The notes under the pieces are model-generated. The model was not told the DNA's origin, searched no databases, and worked only from the letters and a program-made list of their open reading frames with translations. From Tipula vernalis (taxonomy: Eukaryota; Arthropoda; Insecta; Diptera; Tipulidae): DNA of 64,000 bases. The stretch is taken from positions 64,344,789-64,408,788 of the forward strand of contig OY282558.1 in the NCBI GenBank assembly GCA_958295665.1. The letters run 5' to 3'. Both the position numbers and the translations under genes were made by a program. Position 1 is the first letter of the stretch; the number at the start of each line of letters is the position of its first letter. Shown here in pieces: positions 43,935-56,096 of the stretch.

Positions 43935-45646
43935 ATGGCATCCGGTGTTGTCTCGTCAGCGCTAAAACAAAAGTCGCACCACTACGTCCAATGTCAATTC
44001 CCAGACTAGAATTGCAAGCCGCAGTATTGGGAACTCGATTAAGCAAATGGATTCTAGACTCACACACCGTCAAACCGAGAAAAGTTATTTACTGGTCCGA
44101 TTCACGAAAAGTTTTATGTTGGCTCCGATCAGAAAATCGAAGATATCACCAATTTGTGGCTTTTCGGGTATCCGAAATTTTAGAAACCACAAATGCCAAT
44201 CAATGGTTTTGGGTCTCAACAAACCTCAACATCGCATACGAAGCAACAAAGTGGAAGGGGAATCCCGAAATTTCAATCAACAGTCGGTGGTTTGAAGGAC
44301 CGCCCTTTCTTCTTGAACCCGACAAAAAGTGGCCAGTTGAAGAAAATCATCCACCACTCCAGGAATTGGAAGAGATTATGCCAATTATGTAGCAACGCGA
44401 TTTTCGAAATGGATGCGTCTAGTACGAACACAAGCGTATGCAATGCGATTTTTTGATATTGTACGTCATAAAATATCACCGCACAATAAAGATACGATCG
44501 ATCTAACTGAAATTGCGAACGCCGAAAACGAAATATATCGATATGCGCAACAGGCTATCTACGCTCGTGAAATCGACCAACTAAAACAAGATCCCAATAC
44601 GGCATTGGAAACTAGCAGCCTCCTTTTTCAACTAACACCCTTTCTGGATGATAATAATATCCTACGTCAGAGAGGACGGCTCTCAAAATATACATCGATT
44701 CCGTTTGATACACGATATCCCATCATCATGCCAACCGATCATTGGATAACATTTTTATTGGTTCGATACTACCACGAAGACGAAGACCATCAAAATCATG
44801 AAACCGTCGTGAATGAATTACGACAACGTTTTGTAATATTCTGATTACGCGTTTGCTTCAGAAACTTCGGAAGAAATGCAATATGTGCAAACTTATGAGT
44901 GCAAAAACAAAGGGTGCTAATAATGGCCGATCACCCTGTATCACGTCTAGCAACACATACTGCTCCGTTTACGTATACTAAAATCGATCTCTTCGGGCCT
45001 CTCGAAGTCAAAGTAGGTCGACATGTTGAAAAAAGGTGGGGCGTTCTTTTCACATGTCTGACAATTCGCGCAATTCATATTGAGATTTACACTCATGACT
45101 CATTAGATTTTCACTCTTCCATTATGTCAATACGTAATTTTATTGCACGACGGGGTCAACCGCTTGAAATATGGACCGACAATAGTACAAATTTTCATGG
45201 CTCGAACAACGAATTACAACGCACATGGAAAGAAAATGAAAAAGATCTCCAGAACACCATCGTTCGCATTAAGTGGAGATTTAATCCTCCAGCAGCGCCA
45301 CACATGGGCGGTTGTTGGGAACGCCTCGTTCAATCCGTCAAAAGGAGCATCAGACATGCTATGCCAGAACGTTATCCGAATGATGAGACATTGAGTAGCT
45401 TCTTGATGGAAGCTGAGAGTTCCATCAATTCACGCCCCCCCACCTATGTACCATTGGACAACGAATCAGCCGAAGCAATTACGCCAAACCATTTGTTATT
45501 GGGCTCCTCTGGAAGAGCAAAACCATTTGGACCATGTACAGATGACGTATTAATCCTGAAAAACAGTTGGAAAATTTCACAACGGATGGCAGACATTTTC
45601 TGGCACCGATGGATACGAGAATATCTACCAGACTTATCAAGACGAA
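43871..45646 (+). pseudogene. BEL RNase H and integrase (first part)
   Basis: 43871-44392: RNase H region (PRLELQAAVLGTRLSKWI; VIYWSDSRKVLCWL). 44413-44844: integrase N-terminal zinc-binding part (LRQRGRLSKYTSIPFDTRYP). 44899-45646: integrase core with KIDLFGPLEVKVG (Asp), IWTDNSTNFHGS (Asp) and HMGGCWERLVQSVK (Glu), so the catalytic triad is present. 45480-45640 is the usual ITPNHLLLGSSG and WHRWIREYLPDLSRR, where the LINE cuts in. Frameshift near 44850. Confidence 0.87.
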
Positions 45647-48600
45647 TTCTGATCTCAAATAATGTAGACATTGTCAATAGGGGAAGGAAACCTACTTTTA
45701 TAAATGCGATTAGGCAAGAGGTCCTAGATCTGACACTTGCTAGTCCGCATTTCAGCGACTTGGTCAAAAACTGGCATGTGTCTGAAGAGGCCTCATTATC
45801 GGATCACTTGCACATCAGATTCGATTTGGCGGCTGAGACCATGCAGCGGCAGGAAATCAGAATTCCAAAACTGACCGACTGTGACTCTTATAGAGTCTCA
45901 CTCGAATCAGAAATGCCCTCGGTTGTGGGGAACATAGTCTCCAGAGGGTTTGGAGATCTGTTCAAACCAGCTGTTAATTCTATACACTTGGCTTACGAGA
46001 ACGCCCAGTTAAGCGAAGAGAGTCCACAAAGATGGTCCCTTGGTGGAACGGGACGCTGGGTAAACTGAGAAAAAAATCGATAAGATTATTCAACAAGGCT
46101 AAACGCACCGGTGAATAGGGCGAGTATAAGACGGCCTTGACGGAATATAATCTCGAACTAAGGAGATCCAAAAGGGCTACCTGGAGGAATTTGTGTGAGG
46201 GAATCAATGAATTGCCCTCTGCAGCTCGTCTCCAGAAAGTCCTTTCCAGGGATCATTCAAATGGTTTAGGACTTCTCCAGAAGCAAGATGGGGGGTTCAC
46301 TGAAAACCGGAAGGAAACCTTAGAGGTACTGTTAGAGACCCACTTTCCGGATTCAGTAGTGGTAGGAGCCCAAGAGGACTCGCATGATCCTTCAAGTGAG
46401 GTGGCCTATGCACCTCACAGTAGGATCTGGAGTCTCTCTGGGAAAATTTTCACACCCAGCAAGGTGCGATGGGCTATTGGGTCTTTCAAACCTTTCAAAT
46501 CCGCTAGAGGGGATGGTATCTTTCCAGCTTTAATTTAAAAAGGTATTGAGGAAATACTCCCCAGCTTGATCCAGATGTTTCGGGCAAGTTATGCTTTTAA
46601 CTATATTCCGAAACTGTGGAGGAAAGTAAATGTGGTCTTTATACCAAAGGGCGGGGGTCGTCCAGACACCCAGGCCAGGGCATATCGGCCAATTACCTCA
46701 CATCGTTTCTTTTGAAGACGATGGAAAAAATCCTGGACTATCAAATAAGAAGTGAGGTCCTTGGAAAGAATCCGCTGCATCGGGACCAGTTTGCGTATCA
46801 AACTGGTAAATCCACGGTTATGGCCCTTAGCGGGCTAGTCACGAGGATTGAAAAAGCAGTGACATATAAAGAAATTGCCCTTTGTGCCTTTGTGGACATT
46901 GAGGGGGCGTTTGATAATACCTCCTATGGATCTATAGAGAGGGCAGCAATGGGAAAAAGGGTTCCACTTTCTACAATTAAGTGGATCCGTTCCATGCTGG
47001 AACATCGTGAGATTACTGCCAGACTAGGTGGCGAATCAGTAACCATCAAGGCCGTAAAGGCCTGTCCCCAAGGAGGCATACTATCTCCTCTTTTGTGGTC
47101 ATTGGTTATTGACAGACTACTGGTCCTTCTGAGTAGCCATGGGTTTGATGTCCAGGGCTATGCGGATGATGTGGCTATCATAATAAGAGGCAAGTTTCAT
47201 GAGGTCATTTCTGATCGCATGCAAAATGCACTCAATATAATATGGCAGTGGTGTTACCAGGAAGGACTCAGTGTCAATCCAAGCAAAACTGTCATTGTTC
47301 CTTTTACGAGGAGGAAAAAGCTTGCGCTTACAGCTCCCTCGTTAAACGGTACTACTGTGCCTTTTTCCAGCGAGGTTAAATATCTAGGGGTTATCCTAGA
47401 TCAAAGACTGAACTGGAACCAACATTTGTTGAAAGTTGAAAATAGAGCTATCAAGGCTCTCTGGGCCTGTCAAAGACTCTATGGGCGTACTTAGGGACTA
47501 CAACCAAAAATGATCTACTGGTAATTTCTTACAATCATTAGGCCTATGGTCACCTACGCATCGGTTGTATGGTGGCCTAAAACTGAGCAGAAGACAACAC
47601 AAACCTTATTGAATAAGGTTCAGCGTGTAGCCTGCATCGGTGTTACGGGCTCAATGAAGTCATGTCCAACCGCGGGGGTGGAGACACTTCTAGGATTGAC
47701 ACCGTTATACCTGCATATTAAAAAGGATGCTGCAAGTATGGCCCTGAAAATGCAGGCGGAAGGAAATATCAAACCAGGCAATATGGTGGGTCATCTGGAA
47801 ATCCTTAAGGAATTTCAGACAGGCCCTACCATAGGAATGCCTTCCGACTGTATGCCAGTTAAACTGGACTTCCACAAACCATTCTGTGTTAGGTTACCTG
47901 ACCGGGATGTGTGGAGGGCAGGTGGACCATCATTTGAGCTAGGATCCATGGTATGGTTTACAGATGGATCAAAAACGGAAGATGGAGCGGGAATAGGAAT
48001 ACACGGGAGTGGCACTACCCTCTCGAAGTCCTTGGGTACCAATGCTACCGTTTTTCAAGCAGAAGTACATGCTATAGAACTTTGCGCTAGGATAGGCATA
48101 GCAAAAGGCCTAAACGATGCAAAGATTTATATTGTATCAGACAGCCAATCGGCCTTAAAAGCTCTTAGGTCTTGTACCGTTGAGTCAAGGCTGGTATGGT
48201 ATTGTCTGAAGGTTATTAAACATCTGGCAGGCTCAAATAAGGTAACACTTATGTGGGTGCCAGGTCATACTCGCCCGTGAGGGTTCTGCCTCTCCATTTA
48301 TTGGACCAGAACCTTTCTGCGGCGTCACTAAGGGACACCTTAGAGCAGCGGTAAAACGCTGGGAGGATGTTCAAAAGTCCTCCTACTGGCGCAAAATTCC
48401 AGGTTTACGGCAGGCGAACAAATTTATATCACCTTCGTCTGTCAGGGTTAAGGAGTGTCTTGAACTTAGGATACCTGAGTTGAGGCTGCTTACTGGCTTC
48501 CTCACAGGTCATGTCCCCTTAAGGTATCACCTTAAGAAGATGGGCCTAAGTACGACAGATGGATGCCGCTTCTGCAGTCTGGAAGCGGAATCAGCGGAAC

Positions 48601-48749
48601 ATGTTCTGTGCCATTGCCCAGCCATTTTCCAGCAAAGACTGCAACATCTAGGAGGGAGAACAATGAGCCCGGATAGTATGTATCTTGTACCGGCCAGTAG
48701 TATTGTCAGATTCATCAAGAGCCTGAATATTGACTGGACGGATAATTAA
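45647..48749 (+). pseudogene. LINE I ORF2: endonuclease end, reverse transcriptase, RNase H, finger
   Basis: IVNRGRKPTFINAIRQEVLD and SLSDHLHIRF mark the endonuclease end (45656-45830). The linker continues to about 46540 with frame changes. Reverse transcriptase 46616-47494 is open (FVDIEGAFDNTSYGSI; ACPQGGILSPLLW; GYADDVAIII). A TAG at 47492-47494 follows YGRT, where relatives have a W, so it looks like one nonsense change. RNase H 47546-48280: FTDGSKTEDGAG, FQAEVHAIELCA, IVSDSQSALKAL and MWVPGH, then a stop. The finger CRFCSLEAESAEHVLCHCP ends at 48749. Relatively young. Confidence 0.87.
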
Positions 48750-48837
48750 GTAGGGTCCAGCACAATAGATCTTTTAGGTCGCGGTGCGAGGTGGCTTATC
48801 GCCCACATGGCCCTCCAGTAAATAATAATAATAATAA
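45647..48837 (+). mobile_element. LOA-like LINE I, 5'-truncated, nested in BEL integrase
   Basis: A 3.2-kb insertion bounded by a 12-bp TSD (tatcaagacgaa at 45635-45646 and 48838-48849) and ending in (TAA)n (48818-48837). It begins inside the endonuclease and runs through reverse transcriptase, RNase H, the C-terminal finger and 3' UTR. Its last 90 bases match the 3' ends of the short LINE copies at 6211 and 62683, so it belongs to, or is close to, the autonomous parent of those copies. Confidence 0.9.
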
Positions 48838-48849
48838 TATCAAGACGAA

Positions 48850-49109
48850 CAAAGTGGTACAAACGAGTAAAACCTATCGCTAAGAATGATCTCGTCCTGA
48901 TAATTAATGAAAATCACCGTAATGAATGGCAGAGAGCCATTGTTATTGAAACATCCCCAGCAAAAGATGGTCAGGTACGACAATGTCTATTAAAAACAGC
49001 GAACGGCACACTTAAACGACCAGTGACAAAACTTGCAATACTGGATGTCAAGGATGTCAACCCAGATGACTCTCACCAGTCTCAACCGGTGAAAGAATGT
49101 GAAAAATAA
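48850..49109 (+). pseudogene. BEL integrase C-terminal part after the LINE
   Basis: Continuation of the integrase: WYKRVKPIAKNDLVLI, NEWQRAIVIE and LKRPVTKLAILDVKD, ending at TAA 49107-49109. These are the familiar C-terminal BEL motifs. The TSD next to it proves it was continuous with 45646 before LINE I arrived. Confidence 0.88.
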
Positions 49110-51549
49110 CTTTATTATTTACAATGCAGCAAGCTGGGGAAAGCAAATCTTAAAAAAAAAAAAAATCAATTGAAATACGTGGTTCAACAAATTGGAATAA
49201 AAAAATAACCTATAGCATATAAAAAGACATTGTATTTTGTAATTCTACATTTCGGTGTATATTAATAAAATAAGTGAATTTATAAACGGTGTTTAAGCTG
49301 CGGTTGGTTTCCTGGTCGTTCAACATTTCAACACGTTGCGTCTTCTACGACCTCTCTTAGGCCCGCAAAATTATTGGTAATCGGAAACGATTTCGGTGAC
49401 GAACAAAGCCAACATACCAAATTGCGATTATCGAATGATTAAGTGCCCCTAGTGGTGGCTATCGCTTATTGGTTATTTACGGACTTTTAAGTCGAGATTT
49501 GTTCATGTAGATTTTTTTTTATAGCCATCGCTACGCATCTCGTTGTGTTGCCGTAATTTGCCTCAATTAAGCGACATTACATTGGCCACGTTTCCTCCTA
49601 GTAAAAACAGGATTTTTAACAGCGTGATAAAAATAAGTAACCTATATAATGACGTTTTCACAGGGCTGTCTTGATAGTCTTAACAATTTATATTAGGTAC
49701 ATGATAGAGAGAGTCTATATTGAGAAGAGACCGCACTAACAAGAGTGTGTTCTAGAAACTAAAAAATAATTAAGTGAACAAATACGGTAAAGCGAAATGT
49801 GTGACAAAAACAAGGTGGAATATACAGAGAATTTGAATTGATGGTCAATTCTTGGCTTTAACCTATTAAAGTTTTTTTTTTTTTTTTTCAATTTTGACGT
49901 CACATTTAACAAAAGTATAATATAAAAGCTTATCTATAATTACCGTTAAAAAACAAGTAAGCGCAATTATCGAATCAATCAATTTGATTTCACTCACTGA
50001 CAAAATTAGAAATTTCCGACTGTAAAAAACCAAAAAGAAAAAATTATTAGAAATGATTATTAGAAATTTATTTGTTGGTTGGCCACAAAAGTACATAAAA
50101 ATTAAAGATATGCAATCGATATGTTATATACACACCGGTACCAGTTCAACACCCAAACGGTACCTAGACTAATTAAAAATATTTTGGTTTGTATCTATAC
50201 TCGTTTCTTATTCATTGTGGAATTATTAAATCTTGAAACTCATAAGGCCAATTCAATATATTTTCTTCATTTATAAGATCTAACACAGTAAACAGAAGAA
50301 AAAAAAAATTTCACCATCATCATCATCATTAAAAGCACAAAACAAAAAAAAAAGTTGTGAATTTATAATTTTGTTTTCTTACCACAAATTAGAAATACTC
50401 TCCATCCATATTCTATACATACATACATACATACATACATATCTAAGAAAAACGAACAAAACTAATTTTAACAATAATTACTATTATTGTTTATAAACTA
50501 ATTATTTATCTATATAAACTTCAACTTTCTTTGCATCACCGTCTTGATCTCGAAAAATTCACACGGATGATAACTGTGGTGTATAAATGTAAGTGTATAT
50601 GTGTAGGGGCTACTGTTATCATTAATACAAAACAAAAATAAAAAATAATTTCATTCTAAATTAGATAATGAGATGGTAAACCGCAGATCACTTGAGTCTT
50701 TCTGATAATTTTTTTTTTTTTTTCCCAGATATGTCCGTAATCGGTTGTAACGTTTGTGGTTGTGTGCGCGATTGATGTTGAGTGATTGTGCAAAACTGAA
50801 TTAAATTTAACAATCTTCAAAATGTTTTGTAATATTTTTTGATAACTTAATTTTTTGTTTTGTTTTTCTTTATTTTAATGATCGAACGTGATCAATTTTT
50901 TTTTTTTTGTTAAAATGTCGATTGGTTGTTTTTTTTTTTTTTGTGGTAAATGATAAACTGAAAATCGAAGAGACAAAATTATGGAATTTTCATGTTTTGA
51001 ATTCCAATCATATATACATTTATGAGAAACTCGATTTTGGCGACGATTTCATTTTCATTTGTGTATCCCACATAGAGCAGTGATTTTTAAGCTTTGGCTA
51101 ACTAAGGGACAAGTGAGTTGCATCGGGCAAAAGTGTCAAATTTGTAATTCCACGCGGAATCTCGTTATTATTTGTCAAATTCCAAAAATTTGTTAAACTT
51201 TTTATAAAATAAATTGGAAATAAATTGCAGCTATAAATTTCTAAATAAAAAATGAAACTATTCACTGGAAAAAAGAATGAAAATTAAATTGGTGGTACTA
51301 GCGAGCTTAATGAAACTTCAAACAGGAGTCTCATCCAATTGGAAATTCTTAAGCAACCATTATTAGTCGAGATAAACAGTTAGCTGGCAAAGGAAAGATC
51401 ATTTGACCACAAAAAAATGGTTCTCGCTTAAATTTTGCCTAGTCGTAATGTTAAAAATTTGTTTGATCCTTGGAAGCTTTGTAAATTTACTTTATATATT
51501 CAAGTTGCAGTGAGGTTTTACCAAATACGCTTTAGAACTGAAGGCGGAT
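49110..51549. other. AT-rich region without a recognised gene
   Basis: 49110-49350 may hold the BEL 3' UTR or LTR (aataaaataag near 49265). Simple repeats are (CATA)n at 50415-50440, (CAT)n near 50312 and several T-runs (49870, 50708, 50898, 50930). No coding region is supported. Confidence 0.5.
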
Positions 51550-51792
51550 TTATTGTTGTAGTTCGTTGTGTTCGTTCCGTTCGTTGTTTTTTTAACCAAC
51601 AGGATTCGTCGAAAATTACGTTTTGTTTCTTCGGTATTTTTTCATCAAGTTTATCTATCTCCAACTTTTTTACCGAAGGAACACGGCAAGAAAGAGACAA
51701 CATGATATATAATAGTAGAGATAGACAGACACTTCTTCAGACAAATGAATTAATTTATATTACACAACGAACACAACGAACTACAACAATAA
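51550..51792. mobile_element. Foldback MITE with 27-bp perfect inverted repeats
   Basis: 51550-51576 and 51766-51792 are perfect inverted repeats (ttattgttgtagttcg...). Beyond them aaatacgc occurs again in inverted form at both sides (51523-51530 and about 51793-51800), with 19 extra bases on the left, so the true ends may lie further out. Open frames across it are non-functional. Confidence 0.72.
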
Positions 51793-51998
51793 GCGTATTT
51801 TGTTGACTAAAATTTAATTCGAATTATTTTGAGTTCATTATTTTTCCAAGAAAATAGCCAATTTGATTTAATTGACAAAAGCCAACGTTTCGAAATAAAA
51901 TATAAATTTAATATGTATTGTGAATCTGGTGGCAGGTATCATAACCAAAAATCAGAAGTTTAAATAAACCCAATTTTTTTTTGGATTTATGTTATTAA

Positions 51999-52040
51999 GC
52001 CTGCATTCACAGTATTGTTTTCGCTCTGCGTTTCGATCTT
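51999..52040 (+). repeat. Harbinger left terminal inverted repeat
   Basis: Matches 56052-56093 in reverse complement at 41 of 42 positions. TAA precedes it (51996-51998). Confidence 0.93.
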
Positions 52041-52358
52041 GTTTTCAGATTTTAGTTTTTGTTGTTGTTTTTCTTCACGATATTAGCAAAGAAATGCTCC
52101 TTTACCATATAAAACACATATCGTTCCCGTGGAAAAATCCAAGTTTTCTACCAATATTATTTAGTGGCACTAACAAAATATAGTGGCTTTGGCGGTGAAA
52201 ACAACATCGAATCCAAAAAAATTTGTCAACCATAGTAATTTTTGGTTGTTTTCGTAATATAAAATTTGAAACTTATCGACACATCGATATTTATTTTTAA
52301 AATGAGAACTGTCAATTAATTTTTTTATTGTTTTGTTTGGCAAATTGAAAGCATCATA

Positions 52359-53366
52359 ATGGATGAGCTGGAATATGAAGCAGAATATCTAAATGATACG
52401 TTCGAATATGAAATTCTGGAGGCATCTTCTTTAGAGAATGATGAAACACAGATTTTAGAGTGTGAGGCGGAATGCCCAGTGCCAAGTGTAGTTAAAATCG
52501 TCGACCATAAAGTAAAAAAACCTAAAAATAATTTAAAAAAGACTGTCCGTAGTTTGCTGTTAAGCGCCGATCAAAAGGAAGCCTTTGACGAAGCACTGCT
52601 CAATTTAGTTTTTGAGAGGCCTCCCCTATTTAATTACTGCTTGCCAGTGCATCAAACAAGTCCTGGCATTATAAATAAGATGTGGTCAGATATTCTAAAA
52701 GAACTAACCCCAAAATATGGCAGCCTTTCTATAAACATGCTTAAGGAAGCTTTCAGATACCATAGGGACCAATATACCCGCTACAAAAGCAGTTTAGTTA
52801 GAATACCAAGCGGGGCTTCTGCCGCTAAAACTGTTATATCAATACCCAAACATATTAATGTATTGCGTCAATTGGATGACGTATTGGTTAAAAGAATGTA
52901 ATTAAAATTAAATTACGTTTATTAAGTGTTTTTAATTAATAAAGTATGTTAATTTTGTAGGCAAATAACCAACATAGAAGAGAAGGAACTAACAAGCCCA
53001 CTGACAACAAGTGCAGGTAAATACAGCTTGTTAATTATAAGTTCGAATATAATTATCTAGTGTTTTTTACTTTTAGAATACATTCCACCTCAAACAAAAA
53101 AAAGGCCTAATTCGAGTTTGTCCAGTAGCAGACCAAGTTCTGCGGTGCCTGATGCCAATGACAGCGTGAGTGGATCTATCGACAAGCTTGTGGGAGCGGT
53201 GCAATTTAGTGCTACCCACCAAAGCGATCGCAGACCAAACGACAGGGCACAACATTTCGGAGACATAGTGGATTGTTTTATGCGTGGCCTTGACGATGTC
53301 GAATTTTACGAGGCATCTTTATATATAAATAAGTTCTTTCACGAACCAAGTTTAAAAAAAAAATGA
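52359..53366 (+). CDS. MADF/BESS-like DNA-binding accessory protein of the Harbinger element
   Basis: Three exons (52359-52897, 52961-53016, 53077-53366) join in frame with GT..AG introns to about 294 residues, no stop. After an acidic N-terminus (MDELEYEAEYLND), residues about 65-150 form a MADF/Myb-like helical domain (ALLNLVFERPPLFNYC .. IINKMWSDILKELTPKYGSL). Exon 3 has a Ser-rich linker and a C-terminal BESS-like segment (AQHFGDIVDCFMRGLDDVEF). Harbinger elements are known to pair the transposase with a Myb/SANT- or MADF-type protein that binds the ends or brings the transposase to the nucleus. Intact coding next to a broken transposase is notable. Confidence 0.82.
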
Positions 53367-53954
53367 ACGTAATATGTACAACAAAAACCCAAAAACATTT
53401 TCTTTAAATTCAACTAAATCTATACCAATGGTTATTCGGAAAATATTTTCCAAATAGCTTACACCATGATAACACATTGGGTTGATTCTTTATTAAAGTA
53501 AAATAAAAAAATTAACTCTACAAGAAAGCAATTTACAATGTTTATTGCAATCTCGGCAGCTACAGCTGACTTTGGATTACTCCCACACATTCCTACAATC
53601 CATTGACAATCGAAATTTGTTTACTATAGTTGAATTTAAGATTATAATAAAATACTTCGCGTCATATAAATAAATCAAAATAAATCAAATACTTCGTGTT
53701 AATGGATTATGGCCAAGGAAAACTGTAGAAAACCTTGACCATGAGAGAATTACAATTTCAAAGGCTAGCAAAATTATTGATATACTTAATCTAAACAAAA
53801 ATTTAAAACTAGGATTAATATAAAATAATGTTGTTGGTGACATCTGATGTGGCTCTGAAAAAAATGACATCTATTATTTCAAGAAATTTACTGCTTCACC
53901 AATAAACTTGCCTTTTAGGGGCATTTAATATGTCCTGAATATGATTACAGCTGC

Positions 53955-55843
53955 TTACTCCACCATCGACCATTGCCATGGAATTGAACCATCCGTCATG
54001 AAATGTTCAGCTAAAGTGTCCCTAGTTTCAATAGCTGAGGCAGTTGCATTATATCGTCCTAATTTCAAAAAAATAATAGGTTTAAAATTTAAATATACAT
54101 AATTTAAATTAGAAAAAAAGTTAATTGAATTAATATAATACCTTGTCTTGCAATTTGCGGTAATCTATCCAAATTTGCTCGCCAACTTCCGTCAATGACC
54201 TCTCCAGTATTGTTCTCGCGGTCTACTATTTTTGGAACTAAATACTTTCGTTGGTGTGCGCTTGTCGATTCCTCCTCCATTAAGCAACAGTTGTGCAAAC
54301 AAACAACAGCTAGTACAACTTTGTCGGAGTTTTCGGTACTAACACACAGAGAATGTTTTAAAACTCTCCATTTACTGACAAGTAAGCCAAACGTATTTTC
54401 GATCACTCGTCTAGCTCTTGATTGACGGTAATTGAAAATGGATTTAGCGTAACTTAAATTGCCAGTTGATTTACCGGAATAGGGAGTCATTAACCAATTT
54501 TTGAGACCTATAAATAAATCCACACATTTTTGTTTAAACGTAAATTTTAAAAAGATGCAATTTATTAACTTACCGAACGCTTCATCTCCTAATAAATAGT
54601 AGGGTAACACAGGCCCCTAAAAAAAATGCATTGCAGCATTATAAAATTGTTGACCTATCCTTGAATTTTGAAAGACGCCCCTACATCAATTACCAAGAAC
54701 CTGTATCGATAATCACATATCGCCAATAAAATGGTTGAAAAATAATTTTTATAATTGAAAAACTCTGAGCCTGAAAGAGACGGTGCCTAAAAGTAATGAA
54801 ATATGTTACAATTCTGTAAATTAATCAATGGTTAATGGTCTCTTATTTTTATACTTTTTGTAAGCGGCTAGTTATAAACCAGAATAATTTTTATTAAATT
54901 TATTTAATAAATATATATAAAGTTGTGCCGAATTTTCGTTTTTAAGGCAAAATATTATCCTAAATTTTCGTCACAACAAAAGTTTTTCTTATTGATATAA
55001 CAAAAACTTTTGTTGTCACGAGAAATTTAGGAACATTTTTTGCCTTCAAAATGTTTAAAAAAAACGAAAATTCGGCACAATTTTATAAATATTTATTAAA
55101 CGAAATTTAATAAAAATTAATTTGGCCTATAATTAGCCGCTTACAAAAAGTACAAATTTTAATGTACCCATTTATCATAATTGAGTAGTACTCACAACTA
55201 TTCGGATATGTTTTCCGTCAATAGCCCCAACACAGTGGGGAAAGTTCCATCGCTGGTTGAATCCTTCAGCCGTTTCTAGCCATGTGGTTTTAGTTGGCGC
55301 TGGCAGTGATTTGTCTTTTAAGACGAGCCAAATTGCGTTCAAGGTATCATGAATCGCGAGGCATGTGGTTGATTTCCCTAATCTAAACGCAAAGCTGATG
55401 GAAGCTTGGCTGTCTCCGCTGGCAAGATATCTGTCAATGAATGAAAAATAATATAACTTTATATTGAATTATAAAAATAACCATTTATGTTTACCTTAAC
55501 GTTAAAGCTAATTTCGTTGAAGGAGGAATCGATCTTCTTAGTATATTTTGCTTTGTTATATGTGGTCCGAGGTAATATAATAATTTATCGAATGTGGCTG
55601 GACACATTCGAGTAAAATTAAAAAATGACTCTAGATCATTTAACCGCATCTCGTTTAATAAAGCATCGGCTCATGATCATATCGGTTATCCTCGGTCAAA
55701 ATTGGACGTACCCACCATATTCGAGTCTTTTTTATTTTTGTGGAAAAATTATTTCGCACATTACATCGACTTGGATGACGCTGACTTTGAAGAAGAATAC
55801 CAGCCGCTGCTATAATGGCTAATATCTCCGTCTTATTATCCAT
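53955..55843 (-). pseudogene. PIF/Harbinger transposase, spliced, broken
   Basis: On the minus strand: N-terminal exon from ATG 55841-55843, the exon ending at about 55197 with the first catalytic Asp (HCVGAIDGKHIRIV), a third near 54810-54600 (FNYKNYFSTILLAICDYRYR; then LLGDEAFG with the second Asp), a fourth 54503-54150 (RARRVIENTFGLLVSKWRVL with the Glu) and a last exon 54058-53955 ending TAA. The DDE triad is therefore present. Two lesions: a frameshift near 55660 in the first exon and a short deletion with frameshift near 54680 after VIDVGA. A foldback MITE occupies the intron between the second and third exons. Confidence 0.8.
54854..55150. mobile_element. Foldback MITE in the Harbinger transposase intron
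   Basis: A 297-bp near-palindrome; the arms (ctttttgtaagcggcta.. and its complement) pair over most of the length around a short centre at about 54995. TA flanks both ends (54852-54853, 55151-55152). TA duplication suggests a mariner-type mover. It lies wholly within an intron, so it need not have disabled the transposase. Confidence 0.82.
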
Positions 55844-56051
55844 TCTCTTCTGGCGATTAATATTGTTTTAATATAATAATAAACGATTTAATATTAGAAT
55901 TGAATTTTTAATTAAATTTCTCTCGAAATTGGTATTGTGAACTTTTATTTTCACTTTGTAAATTTTCACAGATTCATATAAACAAACGACCAGTTTTCAA
56001 AATAAAAAAAAAAAAATGATTGTTGTTGTTGTATCACGATAAGTCCAAAAT

Positions 56052-56093
56052 AAGATCGAAACGCAGAGCGAAAACAGTACTGTGAATGCAGGC
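56052..56093 (-). repeat. Harbinger right terminal inverted repeat
   Basis: Reverse complement of the left repeat with one difference. It is followed by TAA (56094-56096), which also serves as the left flank of the next MITE. Confidence 0.93.
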
Positions 56094-56096
56094 TAA

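Larger units (their letters stand above)
40354..49109 (+). mobile_element. BEL/Pao LTR retrotransposon H, interrupted by LINE I, LTRs not found
   Basis: Coding order is gag with PHD-like finger, zinc knuckles, protease, reverse transcriptase, RNase H and integrase, the BEL/Pao arrangement. The integrase is split at 45646 by a LOA-like LINE and resumes at 48850, running to a TAA at 49107-49109. Frame changes occur near 41400, 41570, 41760, 42670-42970, 43900, 44400 and 44850. I compared the sequences before 40354 and after 49110 by eye and saw no LTR pair. Confidence 0.83.
51999..56093 (-). mobile_element. PIF/Harbinger DNA transposon, complete ends
   Basis: 4,095 bp with 42-bp terminal inverted repeats (51999-52040 and 56052-56093, one mismatch) starting gcctgcattcacag, and 3-bp TAA target duplications (51996-51998, 56094-56096), as expected for PIF/Harbinger. 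It encodes a DDE transposase on the minus strand and a MADF-type protein on the plus strand, convergently arranged. A 297-bp MITE sits in a transposase intron. Confidence 0.9.

Noticed and set aside
49110..49360. Right LTR of the BEL element
   Set aside because: No matching copy could be seen before the gag start at 40354, so an LTR call is not supported.
51435..51806. 123-codon plus-strand frame
   Set aside because: It spans the foldback MITE with 27-bp inverted repeats, and a mirror frame occurs on the minus strand.
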